A model generated the notes under the pieces. It searched no databases and was not told where the DNA came from. It saw only the letters and a list, made by a program, of their open reading frames with translations. Shown here in pieces: positions 17,019 through 26,525 of a stretch of 64,000 nt of DNA. Every line of letters starts with the position of its first letter. Positions within the stretch are counted from its first letter, which is position 1. The DNA is taken from NCBI RefSeq assembly GCF_036206005.1, contig NZ_CP108143.1, positions 2,232,001 through 2,296,000 of the forward strand, written 5' to 3'. The stretch is from Streptomyces sp. NBC_00178 (GTDB lineage: Bacteria; Actinomycetota; Actinomycetes; Streptomycetales; Streptomycetaceae). A program made the position numbers and the translations under genes.

Positions 17019-17704
17019 GGCGCCCGCTGGGTACGGCGGTGCTGCTCCTGCTGGTCGGCGCCGTGCTCGCCGTACTCGGCGCGGGCGGTGCCCAGGCCGC
17101 CGGCTACCGCTACTGGTCCTTCTGGGAAGGGGACGGCGGCACGGGCTGGACCTACGCCACCCAGGGCCCGTCGCTGGTCCGCCCGGACGACGGCGCCGTG
17201 CAGGGCTTCCGCTTCTCGGTGAGCGAGGACTCCCAGGACTCGGCCCGCCCCCGCCGCGCCCCGGACTTCGGGGCGGTCTGCGCGGACACCCCGGCGAAGG
17301 ACGGCCGCAAGCGGGTCGCCGTGGTCATCGACCCGGGCACCCCCGCGGACGCTCCGGACGGCGAGCGGCCGCCCGCCCTGCGCGCCGCGTGTGCCCAGGT
17401 GGCACCGGACGCGAGCACCGCGGAGGCGCTGGCCTCCGTCGCCAGACCCCTGCGGTACGACAGCGCCGCGATGCTCTGTGCGATATCCGGCTATCCGCGG
17501 TCGGGCTGCGGTGAGCAGGTCGCGGACGGCGGCCGGGACGAGGTGACCGGTGCGGCCGAGCCGTCCGCCGCCGGTTCAGGTGACGGCGATGGTGACGGCG
17601 ATGGTGACAACGGCGGCGGCGCGTCGGTGGGAGTGCTCACCGGCGTGGGCGCGGTGCTCGTGCTGGGTCTCGCCGCAGTGCTCAGGGCCCGCCGCCGCCG
17701 ATGA
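17015..17704 (+). CDS. Secreted, C-terminally anchored protein of the ECF operon
   Basis: 229-residue protein with a signal peptide (cleavage near AQA), a compact domain beginning YRYWSFWEGDGG and containing five or so Cys residues (FGAVCAD, LRAACAQ, AMLCAISGY, SGCGEQ) that could form disulfides, an Asp/Gly repeat linker, and a C-terminal helix with an Arg tail. It is translationally coupled on both sides (GTGA and ATGA overlaps). It is not recognised by name. Its fixed place between a toroid protein and ECF components suggests it is a partner in substrate capture at the cell surface. Confidence 0.7.
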   Translation: MRRPLGTAVLLLLVGAVLAVLGAGGAQAAGYRYWSFWEGDGGTGWTYATQGPSLVRPDDGAVQGFRFSVSEDSQDSARPRRAPDFGAVCADTPAKDGRKRVAVVIDPGTPADAPDGERPPALRAACAQVAPDASTAEALASVARPLRYDSAAMLCAISGYPRSGCGEQVADGGRDEVTGAAEPSAAGSGDGDGDGDGDNGGGASVGVLTGVGAVLVLGLAAVLRARRRR

Positions 17705-18846
17705 CCCGTTCCACCGGCCCCGCCCGGCTCCGCCATGCCCTGAGCGCCCCGGGCGCCACGCGCGGCAACGCGACACCGGCGGGGGCCTGGTGGCTGTGGG
17801 CACTGGGGCTGGCGACCGCCGCGTCCCGCACCTCCCATCCGCTGCTGCTGGGTCTGCTGGTGGGCGTGGCCGGCTATGTCGTGGCCGCGCGCCGCACGGA
17901 CGCGCCGTGGGCCCGCTCCTACGGGGCGTTCATCCGGCTCGGGCTGTTCGTGGTCGCGGTGCGGCTGGTCTTCTCCGTCGTCCTCGGCTCCCCGGTGCCC
18001 GGCGCGCACCCGCTGTTCACGCTGCCCGAGGTGCCGCTGCCCGGCTGGGCGCAGGGGGTCAGGCTCGGCGGGCGCGTCACCGCCGAACAGCTGGTCTTCG
18101 CGCTGTACGACGGGGCGAAGCTGGCCACCCTGCTGATCTGCGTCGGCGCGGCGAACGCGCTGGCCAATCCGGCGCGGCTGCTGAAGTCGCTGCCGGGCGC
18201 CCTGTACGAGGTGGGGGTCGCCGTCGTCGTGGCCATGACCTTCGCGCCGAACATGGTCGCCGACGTGGCCCGCCTGCGGACGGCCCGCCGGCTGCGCGGC
18301 CGTCCCACCGGCGGCATCGGCGCGGTGCTCCAGATCGGCCTTCCGGTGCTGGAGGGCGCGCTGGAGCGGTCGGTGGCCGTGGCGGCATCGATGGACGCGC
18401 GGGGGTACGGGCGCACCGCCCGGGTCCCGCGCGCCGTGCGGCGTACCACCCATGTGCTCACCCTCGGCGGGCTGCTGGGGGTGTGCGCGGGCACCTACGG
18501 ACTGCTGGCCGCCCAGGGCGCGGTGTACGGACTGCCGCTGCTGCTGGCCGGGCTGGCGGCGGCGATGGCCGGGCTCAGGCTCGGCGGGCGCCGCTCGGTC
18601 CGCACCCGCTACCGGCCCGACCGCTGGGACGTACGCGCCTGGCTCGTCGCGGGGTCGGGCGTCGCCGTGGCCGCCGCGATGATCTGGGCGGGCGCCGCGG
18701 ACCCGGAAGCCCTGCACCCCGGTGTCGTACCGCTGACGGCTCCCGTACTGCCCCTGTGGCCCGCCGCCGCCGTCCTGACCGGGCTGCTGCCCGCCGTCGT
18801 GGCGCCGCTGCCCCCTTCCCTCCCGGACTCCAAGGAGAGCGCGTGA
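17701..18846 (+). CDS. ECF transporter T component (EcfT/CbiQ-like)
   Basis: 381-residue membrane protein. Hydrophobic helices alternate with a cytoplasmic region carrying two short Arg-containing coupling motifs (TARRLRGR and MDARGYGR), the hallmark by which T components contact the two ATPases. It is longer than the usual 200-270 residues because of extra C-terminal helices. The ATG overlaps the preceding stop; its own stop overlaps the ATPase start. It forms the energy-coupling module with the fused ATPase at 18843. Confidence 0.88.
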   Translation: MTRSTGPARLRHALSAPGATRGNATPAGAWWLWALGLATAASRTSHPLLLGLLVGVAGYVVAARRTDAPWARSYGAFIRLGLFVVAVRLVFSVVLGSPVPGAHPLFTLPEVPLPGWAQGVRLGGRVTAEQLVFALYDGAKLATLLICVGAANALANPARLLKSLPGALYEVGVAVVVAMTFAPNMVADVARLRTARRLRGRPTGGIGAVLQIGLPVLEGALERSVAVAASMDARGYGRTARVPRAVRRTTHVLTLGGLLGVCAGTYGLLAAQGAVYGLPLLLAGLAAAMAGLRLGGRRSVRTRYRPDRWDVRAWLVAGSGVAVAAAMIWAGAADPEALHPGVVPLTAPVLPLWPAAAVLTGLLPAVVAPLPPSLPDSKESA

Positions 18847-20558
18847 TCCGGTTCGAGCAGGTCTCGGTGCGGTACGAGGGTGCCGCGCACCCCACCCTGT
18901 CCGGGGTCGACCTCACGGTGCCCGAGGGCGAACTCGTGCTCGTCGTCGGCCCGTCCGGGGTCGGGAAGTCGACCCTGCTGGGCGCGGTGTCCGGTCTCGT
19001 GCCGCATTTCACGGGCGGGGTGCTGTCCGGGCGGGTCACGGTCGGCGGCCGTGACACCCGCACCCACAAGCCGCGCGAACTCGCGGACCTCGTCGGCACG
19101 GTGGGCCAGGACCCGCTGGCCCACTTCGTCACCGACATCGTCGAGGACGAGCTGGCGTACGGCATGGAGTCGCTCGGCCTCCCCCCGGACGTCATGCGGC
19201 GGCGCGTCGAGGAGACGCTGGACCTGCTGGGCCTGGCCGACCTGCGCGACCGGCCGATCGCCACGCTCTCCGGGGGCCAGCGGCAGCGGGTCGCGATCGG
19301 CTCGGTCCTCACCCCGCACCCCCGCGTGCTGGTCCTCGACGAGCCGACGTCCGCACTCGACCCGGCGGCCGCCGAGGACGTCCTCGCGGTGCTCCAGCGG
19401 CTGGTGCACGACCTGGGCACGACGGTGCTGATGGCCGAACACCGGCTGGAGCGCGTCGTGCAGTACGCCGACCAGGTCCTCCTGCTGCCCTCGCCGGGTG
19501 CCGCCCCGCTGATGGGGCCTCCGGCGGAGGTCATGACCCTGTCGCCGGTCCGGCCGCCGGTCGTGGACCTGGGCCGGCTGGTGGGCTGGGACCCGCTGCC
19601 GCTGTCGGTGCGCGACGCGCGGCGCAGGGCGGCGGACCTGCGCGAGCGGCTGACCGGCGTCGAACCGCCGCCGCCCGCCGGGCCGGTGGCCTCCGCCGTC
19701 GCCCCGCTGCCCGCGCCCGTCCCCGCCCGCCCCGGGTTCCTGGACCGTCTGCTCGGCCGTCGCACGCCCGACGCCCCTGCGGGTCCCCCTCCCGGCGCTC
19801 CCGTCACCCGGACCGAGGGACTCGGGGTCCGGCGTGGACGGGTCCAGGCGCTGCGCGGGGTGACGCTCTCCTTCGCACCGGGCGAGACCGTGGCCCTGAT
19901 GGGCCGCAACGGCGCGGGCAAGTCCACGCTGCTGACCACGCTCGTCGGGATGACCGAGCCCACGACGGGTTCGGTGCTGGTCGGCGGCGTGTCCCCGTCC
20001 CGTACGCCGCCCCGCGACATGGTGCGCCGGGTCGGGCTCGTGCCGCAGGAGCCACGCGACCTGCTGTACGCGGACACGGTCGCCGCCGAATGCGCGGCCG
20101 CGGACTCCGACGCGGGCGCGCCGGGCGGCACCTGCCGCGCCCTGGTCTCCGAGCTGCTGCCCGGTGTGCCGGACGACGTCCACCCCCGTGATCTGTCCGA
20201 GGGGCAGCGGCTGGCGCTGGCCCTCGCCCTGGTGCTGACCGCCCGGCCTCCGCTGCTCCTGCTGGACGAGCCGACGCGCGGCCTCGACTACGCGGCGAAG
20301 GCCCGGCTGGTCGGGGTGCTGCGCCGGCTGGCCGCCGGGGGCCACGCCATCGTGCTGGCCACCCACGACGTGGAACTGGCCGCCGACCTGGCGCACCGGG
20401 TGGTGATACTCGCCGACGGGGAGGTCGTCGCGGACGGCCCGACCCGGCAGGTCGTGGTCTCGTCCCCGGCGTTCGCCCCGCAGACCGCGAAGATCCTGGC
20501 GCCGCTGGCGTGGCTGACCGTGGCACAGGTGCGTGCCGCGCTGGACGGTCCGTCGTGA
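18843..20558 (+). CDS. Fused double ECF ATPase (EcfA-EcfA')
   Basis: 571-residue protein with two complete ATPase domains in tandem. Domain 1 has Walker A GPSGVGKS (residues 36-43), LSGGQRQR and VLVLDEP. Domain 2, after a Pro/Ala-rich linker near residue 280-320, has GRNGAGKS, a variant signature LSEGQR and LLLLDEP. In many bacteria the two ECF ATPases are separate genes; here they are joined. The second signature departs from LSGGQ, so the two sites may be unequal. Start GTG overlaps the EcfT stop. It powers uptake in the cytoplasm. Confidence 0.92.
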   Translation: MIRFEQVSVRYEGAAHPTLSGVDLTVPEGELVLVVGPSGVGKSTLLGAVSGLVPHFTGGVLSGRVTVGGRDTRTHKPRELADLVGTVGQDPLAHFVTDIVEDELAYGMESLGLPPDVMRRRVEETLDLLGLADLRDRPIATLSGGQRQRVAIGSVLTPHPRVLVLDEPTSALDPAAAEDVLAVLQRLVHDLGTTVLMAEHRLERVVQYADQVLLLPSPGAAPLMGPPAEVMTLSPVRPPVVDLGRLVGWDPLPLSVRDARRRAADLRERLTGVEPPPPAGPVASAVAPLPAPVPARPGFLDRLLGRRTPDAPAGPPPGAPVTRTEGLGVRRGRVQALRGVTLSFAPGETVALMGRNGAGKSTLLTTLVGMTEPTTGSVLVGGVSPSRTPPRDMVRRVGLVPQEPRDLLYADTVAAECAAADSDAGAPGGTCRALVSELLPGVPDDVHPRDLSEGQRLALALALVLTARPPLLLLDEPTRGLDYAAKARLVGVLRRLAAGGHAIVLATHDVELAADLAHRVVILADGEVVADGPTRQVVVSSPAFAPQTAKILAPLAWLTVAQVRAALDGPS

Positions 20559-21409
20559 GCGCCCGGTCCCCGCGCGCGGTGCGGCTGGGTCCCCGGGCCG
20601 TCGCCGCGCTCGTGCTGGTGGGCGCGGTCGGTCTGGTCGCGTTCGGCTGGCCGCTGCTGGCCGGTGCGGATTCGGGCCTGGCCCACGCCGAGGACGCGCC
20701 GTGGCTGTTCGCCGCGCTCCTGGCGCTGCTGGTCGCCGTGGTCGTCGCGACGATCGCCGACTCCGGTCTGGACGCCAAGGCCGTCGCGATGCTGGGGGTG
20801 CTGGCCGCCGTGGGCGCGGCGCTGCGCCCGCTGGGCGCGGGGACGGCCGGCCTGGAGCCGATGTTCTTCCTGATGGTGCTGAGCGGGCGGGTGCTGGGGC
20901 CCGGATTCGGCTTCGTGCTGGGTTCGGTGACGATGTTCGCCTCGGCGCTGCTGACCGGCGGGGTCGGGCCGTGGATGCCGTTCCAGATGCTGTCGATGGG
21001 CTGGTTCACGATGGGCGCGGGGATGCTGCCCGGCCACGGACGCCTGCGCGGCCGGGGCGAACTGCTGATGCTCGCGGTGTACGGCTTCGTGGCGGCCTTC
21101 GCGTACGGCACGGTGATGAACCTGTACGGCTGGACGATCGTGCCGGGCCTCGGATCCGGCATCTCCTTCGTCGCGGGCGACCCGCTGCACGAGAACCTGG
21201 TCCGCTTCCTGGCGTACTGCACCGCGACGTCGCTCGGCTGGGACCTGGGCCGGGCCGTGCTCACGGCGGCCCTGACCCTCGCCGTCGGCCCCGCTCTCCT
21301 GCGGGCTCTGCGCCGGGCGACACGCCGCGCGGCCTTCGACGCGCGGCCCGCCTTCGAACGGCCGCCGGCCGAGGCGCAGGCGCAGGACGTGCGGGAGGCC
21401 GGGGGCTGA
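20555..21409 (+). CDS. ECF transporter S component, probable cobalamin type
   Basis: 284-residue membrane protein with six or more helices and a conserved-looking core (PMFFLMVLSGRVLGPGFGF, GPWMPFQMLSMGW). This is the expected layout of an ECF substrate-binding subunit. It is the last gene of the leader-controlled operon and overlaps the ATPase gene by four bases. The substrate is inferred from the cobalamin-type leader; thiamin or another vitamin would be the alternative if the leader call is wrong. The C-terminal tail is polar and acidic. Confidence 0.82.
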   Translation: MSARSPRAVRLGPRAVAALVLVGAVGLVAFGWPLLAGADSGLAHAEDAPWLFAALLALLVAVVVATIADSGLDAKAVAMLGVLAAVGAALRPLGAGTAGLEPMFFLMVLSGRVLGPGFGFVLGSVTMFASALLTGGVGPWMPFQMLSMGWFTMGAGMLPGHGRLRGRGELLMLAVYGFVAAFAYGTVMNLYGWTIVPGLGSGISFVAGDPLHENLVRFLAYCTATSLGWDLGRAVLTAALTLAVGPALLRALRRATRRAAFDARPAFERPPAEAQAQDVREAGG

Positions 21410-21447
21410 GACGAGCCGCCCCGGCCCCCCGCCCGCGAACAGGGTGG

Positions 21448-23499
21448 CTACACCGGGCTGCCGGCGGTCCCGGCGCGTTCGGGGACCGGTGGTCCGGCGG
21501 CCTCCGCGGGCTCAGGGCCCGGGGACTCGTCCGCCGCGGCGCCGGACCGCAGCCGCCGCGGCCCGCACAGGACGTACGTCAGGCCGAATCCGGCGGCCAC
21601 CACGGCGCCGCCGCCGACCGCGTCCAGCACCCAGTGGTTGCCGGTGGCCACGATCGTGGAGACCGTGAACAGCGGGTGCAGCATGCCCAGGACCTTCATC
21701 CACACCTTGGGGGCGAGGAGGAGGATCACGACACCGCACCAGAGCGACCAGCCGAAGTGCAGGGACGGCATGGCCGCGTACTGGTTGGTCACCGCGGTCA
21801 GCGCCCCGAAGTCGGGGCTGTCCAGGTTCTGCACCCCGTGGACCGTGTCGATGAAGCCGAGTCCCGGCATCAGGCGCGGCGGGGCCAGCGGGTAGAACCA
21901 GAACCCGGCCAGGGCGAGGACCGTCGCGAAGCCGATGGAGCTGCGGACCCAGCGGTAGTCCGAGGGCCGCCGCACGTACAGCACCCCGAGGATCGTGAGC
22001 GGCACGATGAAGTGGAAGGTCGAGTAGTAGTAGTCGAAGAAGTCGCGCAGCCACGGGACGCCGACGACCGTGTGGTTGGCCCAGTGCTCGATGTCGATGT
22101 GCAGCCACCGCTCGGCGGCGTGGATCTGCCGCCCGTGCTCCTCCGCGGTGGGCCGTCCGGCCGTGGCGGCCAGCCTCACCTTCGCGTACGCCGAGTAGAC
22201 GACCCTGATGAGCAGGAGTTCCAGCAGCAGGTTGGGGCGGCTGAGCACACGGCGCCAGAACGGGAACAGGGGTACCCACGCGAAGCGCGGCTCCACCGGC
22301 CGGGCGTGGTCCGTGGGGACCGGGCGCGCCCAGTGCGGGGAGGTCCGGGACAGGAACGGCGCCACGCAGGCCGCGCCGAGCGCCGCGACCAGCAGCACGT
22401 TGTCGCGTACGGGCAGCAGCACGCCGACGTTCGGCAGCAGCATCTTCCCGGGCAGGGTGAGCACGAGCACCACCACGGCCGGCCAGACGAGCCGGTCGGA
22501 GGCCCGTGTGCCGACCCGGCCCACGACGGCGAGCAGCACCCAGAGCAGCTGGTGCTGCCAGGCGGTCGGCGACACGGCGACGGCGACGCAGCCCGTGACG
22601 GCGACGGCCAGGAGCAGCTGCCCGTCCCGGGCGTAACGCACGGCGCGGCGCAGGCCCACGATGACCACGGCGGCGGCCAGGACGAGGAACAGGGCGGTCT
22701 CCAGCGGCCCCTGGAGACCGAAGCGGAGCAGAGCGCCGTGCAGGGACTGGTTGGCCAGGCTGTCGGGCCGCTCGCCCAGCCCGGCACCCGCGAGATGGTG
22801 CACCCAGTACGTCCACGAGTCCTGCGGCATCACCGCCCAGGCCAGCGCCGTACAGGCGGCGAAGGTGGCGCCCCCGGTGGCAGCGGCCCTGCGTCTCCCG
22901 GTCAGCCAGAACAGCGCGGCGAAGAGCAGGACGGCGGGCTGGAAGGCCGCCGCGATGCCGGTCAGCACTCCCGGGAGCCGCTCGCCCCGTGCGACGAAGC
23001 AGGCGAGGAGCACCAGCAGGACGGGCAGGATGCTGGTCTGACCGAGGAACAGGGTGTTGCGGACGGGCAGCGACACCATGAGCAGCGCGATCGCGAAGGG
23101 GGCTGCCAGGAACGCGGTGCGCCGGCTCACCGGGGCGGGCAGCGCGCGGACGGCGACGAATCCCAGCGCCACGACGAGCAGCAGCGACCCGAAGGTCCAG
23201 ACGACCCCGAGGGCGTCCTCGGCGGAGGCCGTGAGCGGCTTCAGGACCAGCCCGGCGAACGGCGTCCCGGTGAACCGGCCCGGGTCGTAGAGGGAGCCTG
23301 CCATGTGCAGGACCCCGCTCGCCCCGGTCCAGGTCTCGAAGTCGGTGAGGCGCTCGCCGGGCGGCCTGCGCAGCACCACGGCGACCTGCCGGACCGCCAG
23401 GACGGCGACCAGTACCCAGAGGACGGCCCGGGCCGCCGCGGCCCTCGTCCCGGGATCCGCGGCCGCGTCCCCCCGCACACTGTGTTCAGCATTCGTCAC
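21448..23499 (-). CDS. GT87-like glycosyltransferase fused to a PAP2 phosphatase/transferase
   Basis: 683-residue polytopic membrane protein. The first half (to about residue 400) has many helices and an early acidic loop (RLTDFETWTGA) as in polyprenyl-phosphate mannosyltransferases of family GT87. The second half has PAP2 motifs: YVRRPSDYR, MPSLHFGWS and TGNHWVLDAVGG, as in inositolphosphorylceramide-synthase-like enzymes. It probably works on lipid-linked sugars or phosphatidylinositol at the outer face. The GTG start gives a GGGAGG site 13 bases upstream. It is a single gene, convergent with the ECF operon. Confidence 0.85.
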   Translation of the reverse strand: MTNAEHSVRGDAAADPGTRAAAARAVLWVLVAVLAVRQVAVVLRRPPGERLTDFETWTGASGVLHMAGSLYDPGRFTGTPFAGLVLKPLTASAEDALGVVWTFGSLLLVVALGFVAVRALPAPVSRRTAFLAAPFAIALLMVSLPVRNTLFLGQTSILPVLLVLLACFVARGERLPGVLTGIAAAFQPAVLLFAALFWLTGRRRAAATGGATFAACTALAWAVMPQDSWTYWVHHLAGAGLGERPDSLANQSLHGALLRFGLQGPLETALFLVLAAAVVIVGLRRAVRYARDGQLLLAVAVTGCVAVAVSPTAWQHQLLWVLLAVVGRVGTRASDRLVWPAVVVLVLTLPGKMLLPNVGVLLPVRDNVLLVAALGAACVAPFLSRTSPHWARPVPTDHARPVEPRFAWVPLFPFWRRVLSRPNLLLELLLIRVVYSAYAKVRLAATAGRPTAEEHGRQIHAAERWLHIDIEHWANHTVVGVPWLRDFFDYYYSTFHFIVPLTILGVLYVRRPSDYRWVRSSIGFATVLALAGFWFYPLAPPRLMPGLGFIDTVHGVQNLDSPDFGALTAVTNQYAAMPSLHFGWSLWCGVVILLLAPKVWMKVLGMLHPLFTVSTIVATGNHWVLDAVGGGAVVAAGFGLTYVLCGPRRLRSGAAADESPGPEPAEAAGPPVPERAGTAGSPV

Positions 23500-23783
23500 G
23501 CTGCGCCGATCCTCCCAGTTCGTGCACTGTCCCCTCGGCCCGGGTATGTGCGGATGAAGCCTTGCATTGCCCTATGAGGTAGACACAATCAACCCCCTCT
23601 TCGCCTGAGTGTCACTACGCATAGGGCGAAAGAATGCGGGGAGACTGCCCGCCGGACCCGGGAGCGTCGGCCGGTCAGCACCTCTGTGCGCAGGGTGACG
23701 CCGCCGCGCCGGCGTCCTCGGCGCCGGCGCGGACCGGCGTAAAACGGGTCGTCATCCCGTCGCGCCACGCCGAGAATGACCCG

Positions 23784-24260
23784 ATGACCTGGACCGTGGC
23801 CCCCGAACACTTCGCCCGTCCCGACGCGCTCCAGCTGCGCCGGGACTACTACGACGAGGTGGCGAGCCGCTACTGGGGCCGCCCGGCCACCCGCGCCGAG
23901 ATCGACGAGGGCATGACGGACGACGGCGTGGAGCTGCTCGCCCCGCCCACCGGGGAGTTCCTGGTCGGACGGTACGACGACCGGCCGGCGAGCTGCGCGG
24001 GCCTGCGCCGGGCCGGCGAGGGCGTGGCGGAGCTGACCCGGGTGTACGTGCGCCCCGGGTTCCGCTCCACGGGCGGCGGCGGGCTGCTGCTCGCGGGCAT
24101 CGAGAGCGCGGCGCGGGCGCTGGGGGTGCGGCGGATCAGGCTCGACACGCGCACCGACCTGGTCGAGGCCCGCGGACTGTACGCGAAACACGGGTACCGC
24201 GAGGTCCCGGCGTTCAACCAGGGGCCGTACGCGGAACACTGGTTCGCCAAGGACCTGTGA
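23784..24260 (+). CDS. GNAT-family acetyltransferase
   Basis: 158-residue GNAT protein. The acetyl-CoA binding motif A appears as ELTRVYVRPGFRSTGGGGLLL (residues about 83-103, with the R-x-x-G-x-G/A-like loop slightly changed), and motif B as LYAKHGYREVPAFN. The ATG start has a weak site; an upstream GTG-led start is possible but adds low-complexity residues. It stands alone, upstream of and convergent with the MFS-MarR gene at 24342. The substrate (amine of a small molecule or protein) is unknown. Confidence 0.85.
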   Translation: MTWTVAPEHFARPDALQLRRDYYDEVASRYWGRPATRAEIDEGMTDDGVELLAPPTGEFLVGRYDDRPASCAGLRRAGEGVAELTRVYVRPGFRSTGGGGLLLAGIESAARALGVRRIRLDTRTDLVEARGLYAKHGYREVPAFNQGPYAEHWFAKDL

Positions 24261-24341
24261 GGGCCCGGGCCGCACAGCCCGACGGGCTCGCGGGTGCGTC
24301 CGGGCGGCCTCCCGGCCCCGGGCTCCCGCAGGGGCGTGCGG

Positions 24342-26387
24342 TCAGCCGGCCCAGTGGTCGCGGCGCGGCTCGGGCATGTGCGGCCGTTCCCTGCTCGACC
24401 CGCTCACCTCGGCCGTCAGCTCCGTCACCAGGCGGACCAGGTCGGTGGGCCGGTCGGGGCCCCACCAGTCGCCCAGCAGTTCGGCCAGTGACTCCTCGCG
24501 GGCGTGCGACAGCCGTACCACCGCCTCGGCGCCCGGCTCGGTGAGGACCAGTTGCATGCCTTCCCGCCGGGCCAGCCCCCGCTCCTCGATCTGCCGGGCG
24601 GCGGAGGTGATGACCCGGAGCGGCACGGGGGCGACGTCCGCGAGCAGGGACGGTTCGACGGTGCCGTGCCGTTTGATGCGGAGCAGGAGCCAGCTCGCGG
24701 CGGGCTGCAGGTCGTAGCCCGCTCTGGCGGTGATCTTCTCGTAGATCTCCCGGCGTCCCTCACGGCTGGCGAGCACCGACAGCGCACGGGCGCACTCGTC
24801 GTAGGAGGACCGCTCCACCGGGTTCGTGGCCAGGGTCTCGCTCGCGTCGGGTGCGGTGACCGAGCCGCGCAGCGGTTCCTCCTTGAGGAACCAGGCGAGG
24901 ACGAACGCGACCAGGACGATGGGAGCGGCGTAGAGGAAGACGTCGGTGATCGAGGTCGAGTACGCGCCGAGGACGGACCGGCGCAGGTCCTCGGGGAGCC
25001 GGCCGATGGCCCGCGGGTCGGCGGAGAGCGACCCGACGTCGACACCGGCCGGCAGGTCGCGGCCGGTGAGGGCCTTCTCCAGCTGGCCCGTCAGCCCGCT
25101 GGCGAAGATGGTGCCGAAGATGGCCACGCCGAACGATCCGCCGATCGACCGGAAGAACGTCACCCCGGACGTGGCGACGCCGAGGTCCTCGTACGTGACG
25201 GCGTTCTGCACGACCAGCACCAGCACCTGGATGACCATCCCGAGCCCTGCCCCGAAGACGAAGAAGCACAGGCTCGTCGCCCAGGTGGAGCTGGTCTCGG
25301 ACAGCCGGCCGAGCAGCAGCAGGCCGACCGCGGCGACCGCGGTCCCGGCGATCGGGAACACCTTCCAGCGCCCCGTACGGCTGACGATCTGGCCGGAGGC
25401 CGTCGAGGTCACCAGCAGGCCGAGGACCATCGGCAGCAGGTGGACACCGGACAGGGTCGGGCTGATGCCGTGCACGATCTGGAGGAACGTCGGCAGGTAG
25501 GCGAGCGCGCCGAACATGGCGAAACCGACGACCAGGCTGATCGCGGAGACGAGCGTGAAGGTCCTGATCCGGAACAGCTTGAGCGGCAGGACGGGTTCGG
25601 CCGCCCGGCGCTCCACCGCGACGAACGCGCCGATCAGCACCACGGAGAGGACCGCGAGGCCGACGATCTGGCCGGAGCCCCAGGCCCACGTGGTTCCGCC
25701 GAGTGAGGCGACGAGGACCAGTGAGGTGGCGGCCGAGGCGATCAGCAGCGTGCCCAGGTAGTCGATGGTGTGCTTGGTGCGCCGGACGGGGATGTGCAGG
25801 CTCACCGCGATGACCATGAGCGCGACCACACCGATCGGCAGGTTGATGTAGAAGACCCAGCGCCAGCTGAGGTGCTCGGTGAAGAAGCCGCCGAGGAGGG
25901 GTCCCAGCACGCTGGTCACGCCGAACACCGCACCGAAGAGACCCTGGTACTTGCCCCGTTCGCGCGGTGCGACGATGTCGCCGACGATCGCCGTCGACAG
26001 CACGATCAGCCCTCCGCCGCCGAGCCCTTGCAGGGCGCGGAAGCCGATCAGCTGCGGAAGGTTCCCGGCCACCCCGCAGAGGGCGGAACCGATGAGGAAG
26101 ATGACGATGGCCGCGAGGAAGAGCTTCTTGCGTCCGTACTGGTCGCCGAGCTTGCCCCAGAGCGGCGTCGCGGCGGTGGCCGCCAGGATGTACGCGGTGA
26201 CGACCCAGGAGAGGTGCTCCAGGCCGCCCAGCTCGCTGACGATCGTCGGCAGGGCGGTGGAGACGATGGTCTGATCGAGTGCGGCGAGCAGCAGACCCAG
26301 CAGCAGGGCGCCGATGGACACCAGTACATTCCGCCGCGACCGCCCCTCACCCGGTGCGAGGGGCGGCGGGTTCAGCTGCTGGGCCAT
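24342..26387 (-). CDS. DHA2-type MFS exporter fused to a MarR-like domain
   Basis: 681-residue protein. Residues about 20-510 are a 14-helix DHA2 drug exporter ([33 protein letters not shown], motif [12 protein letters not shown]). The last 170 or so residues are soluble and look like a MarR winged helix ([42 protein letters not shown]). The start ATG has GAGGAG. A cytoplasmic regulator-like domain on an exporter could sense drug or DNA, or be a structural add-on. Its expression is not shown to be autogenous. It is divergent from the peptidoglycan-binding protein at 26526. Confidence 0.9.
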   Translation of the reverse strand: MAQQLNPPPLAPGEGRSRRNVLVSIGALLLGLLLAALDQTIVSTALPTIVSELGGLEHLSWVVTAYILAATAATPLWGKLGDQYGRKKLFLAAIVIFLIGSALCGVAGNLPQLIGFRALQGLGGGGLIVLSTAIVGDIVAPRERGKYQGLFGAVFGVTSVLGPLLGGFFTEHLSWRWVFYINLPIGVVALMVIAVSLHIPVRRTKHTIDYLGTLLIASAATSLVLVASLGGTTWAWGSGQIVGLAVLSVVLIGAFVAVERRAAEPVLPLKLFRIRTFTLVSAISLVVGFAMFGALAYLPTFLQIVHGISPTLSGVHLLPMVLGLLVTSTASGQIVSRTGRWKVFPIAGTAVAAVGLLLLGRLSETSSTWATSLCFFVFGAGLGMVIQVLVLVVQNAVTYEDLGVATSGVTFFRSIGGSFGVAIFGTIFASGLTGQLEKALTGRDLPAGVDVGSLSADPRAIGRLPEDLRRSVLGAYSTSITDVFLYAAPIVLVAFVLAWFLKEEPLRGSVTAPDASETLATNPVERSSYDECARALSVLASREGRREIYEKITARAGYDLQPAASWLLLRIKRHGTVEPSLLADVAPVPLRVITSAARQIEERGLARREGMQLVLTEPGAEAVVRLSHAREESLAELLGDWWGPDRPTDLVRLVTELTAEVSGSSRERPHMPEPRRDHWAG

Positions 26388-26525
26388 GGACGTCTCCTCG
26401 GGTCCGGTTCACCCCATCCTGGCCGCAACATGCCGTTACGGCCTGCCGAGCAGCGGTACGGCCGTTGGGCTTCTCCGCGGCGACCTGCATAATCGCAGGC
26501 AGTTCAAAGGGGAGGGGAACCCACG

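Noticed and set aside
17575-17620. GATGGTGACGGC repeats taken as a CRISPR or regulatory array
   Set aside because: They encode the Asp/Gly linker of the secreted protein of the ECF operon.
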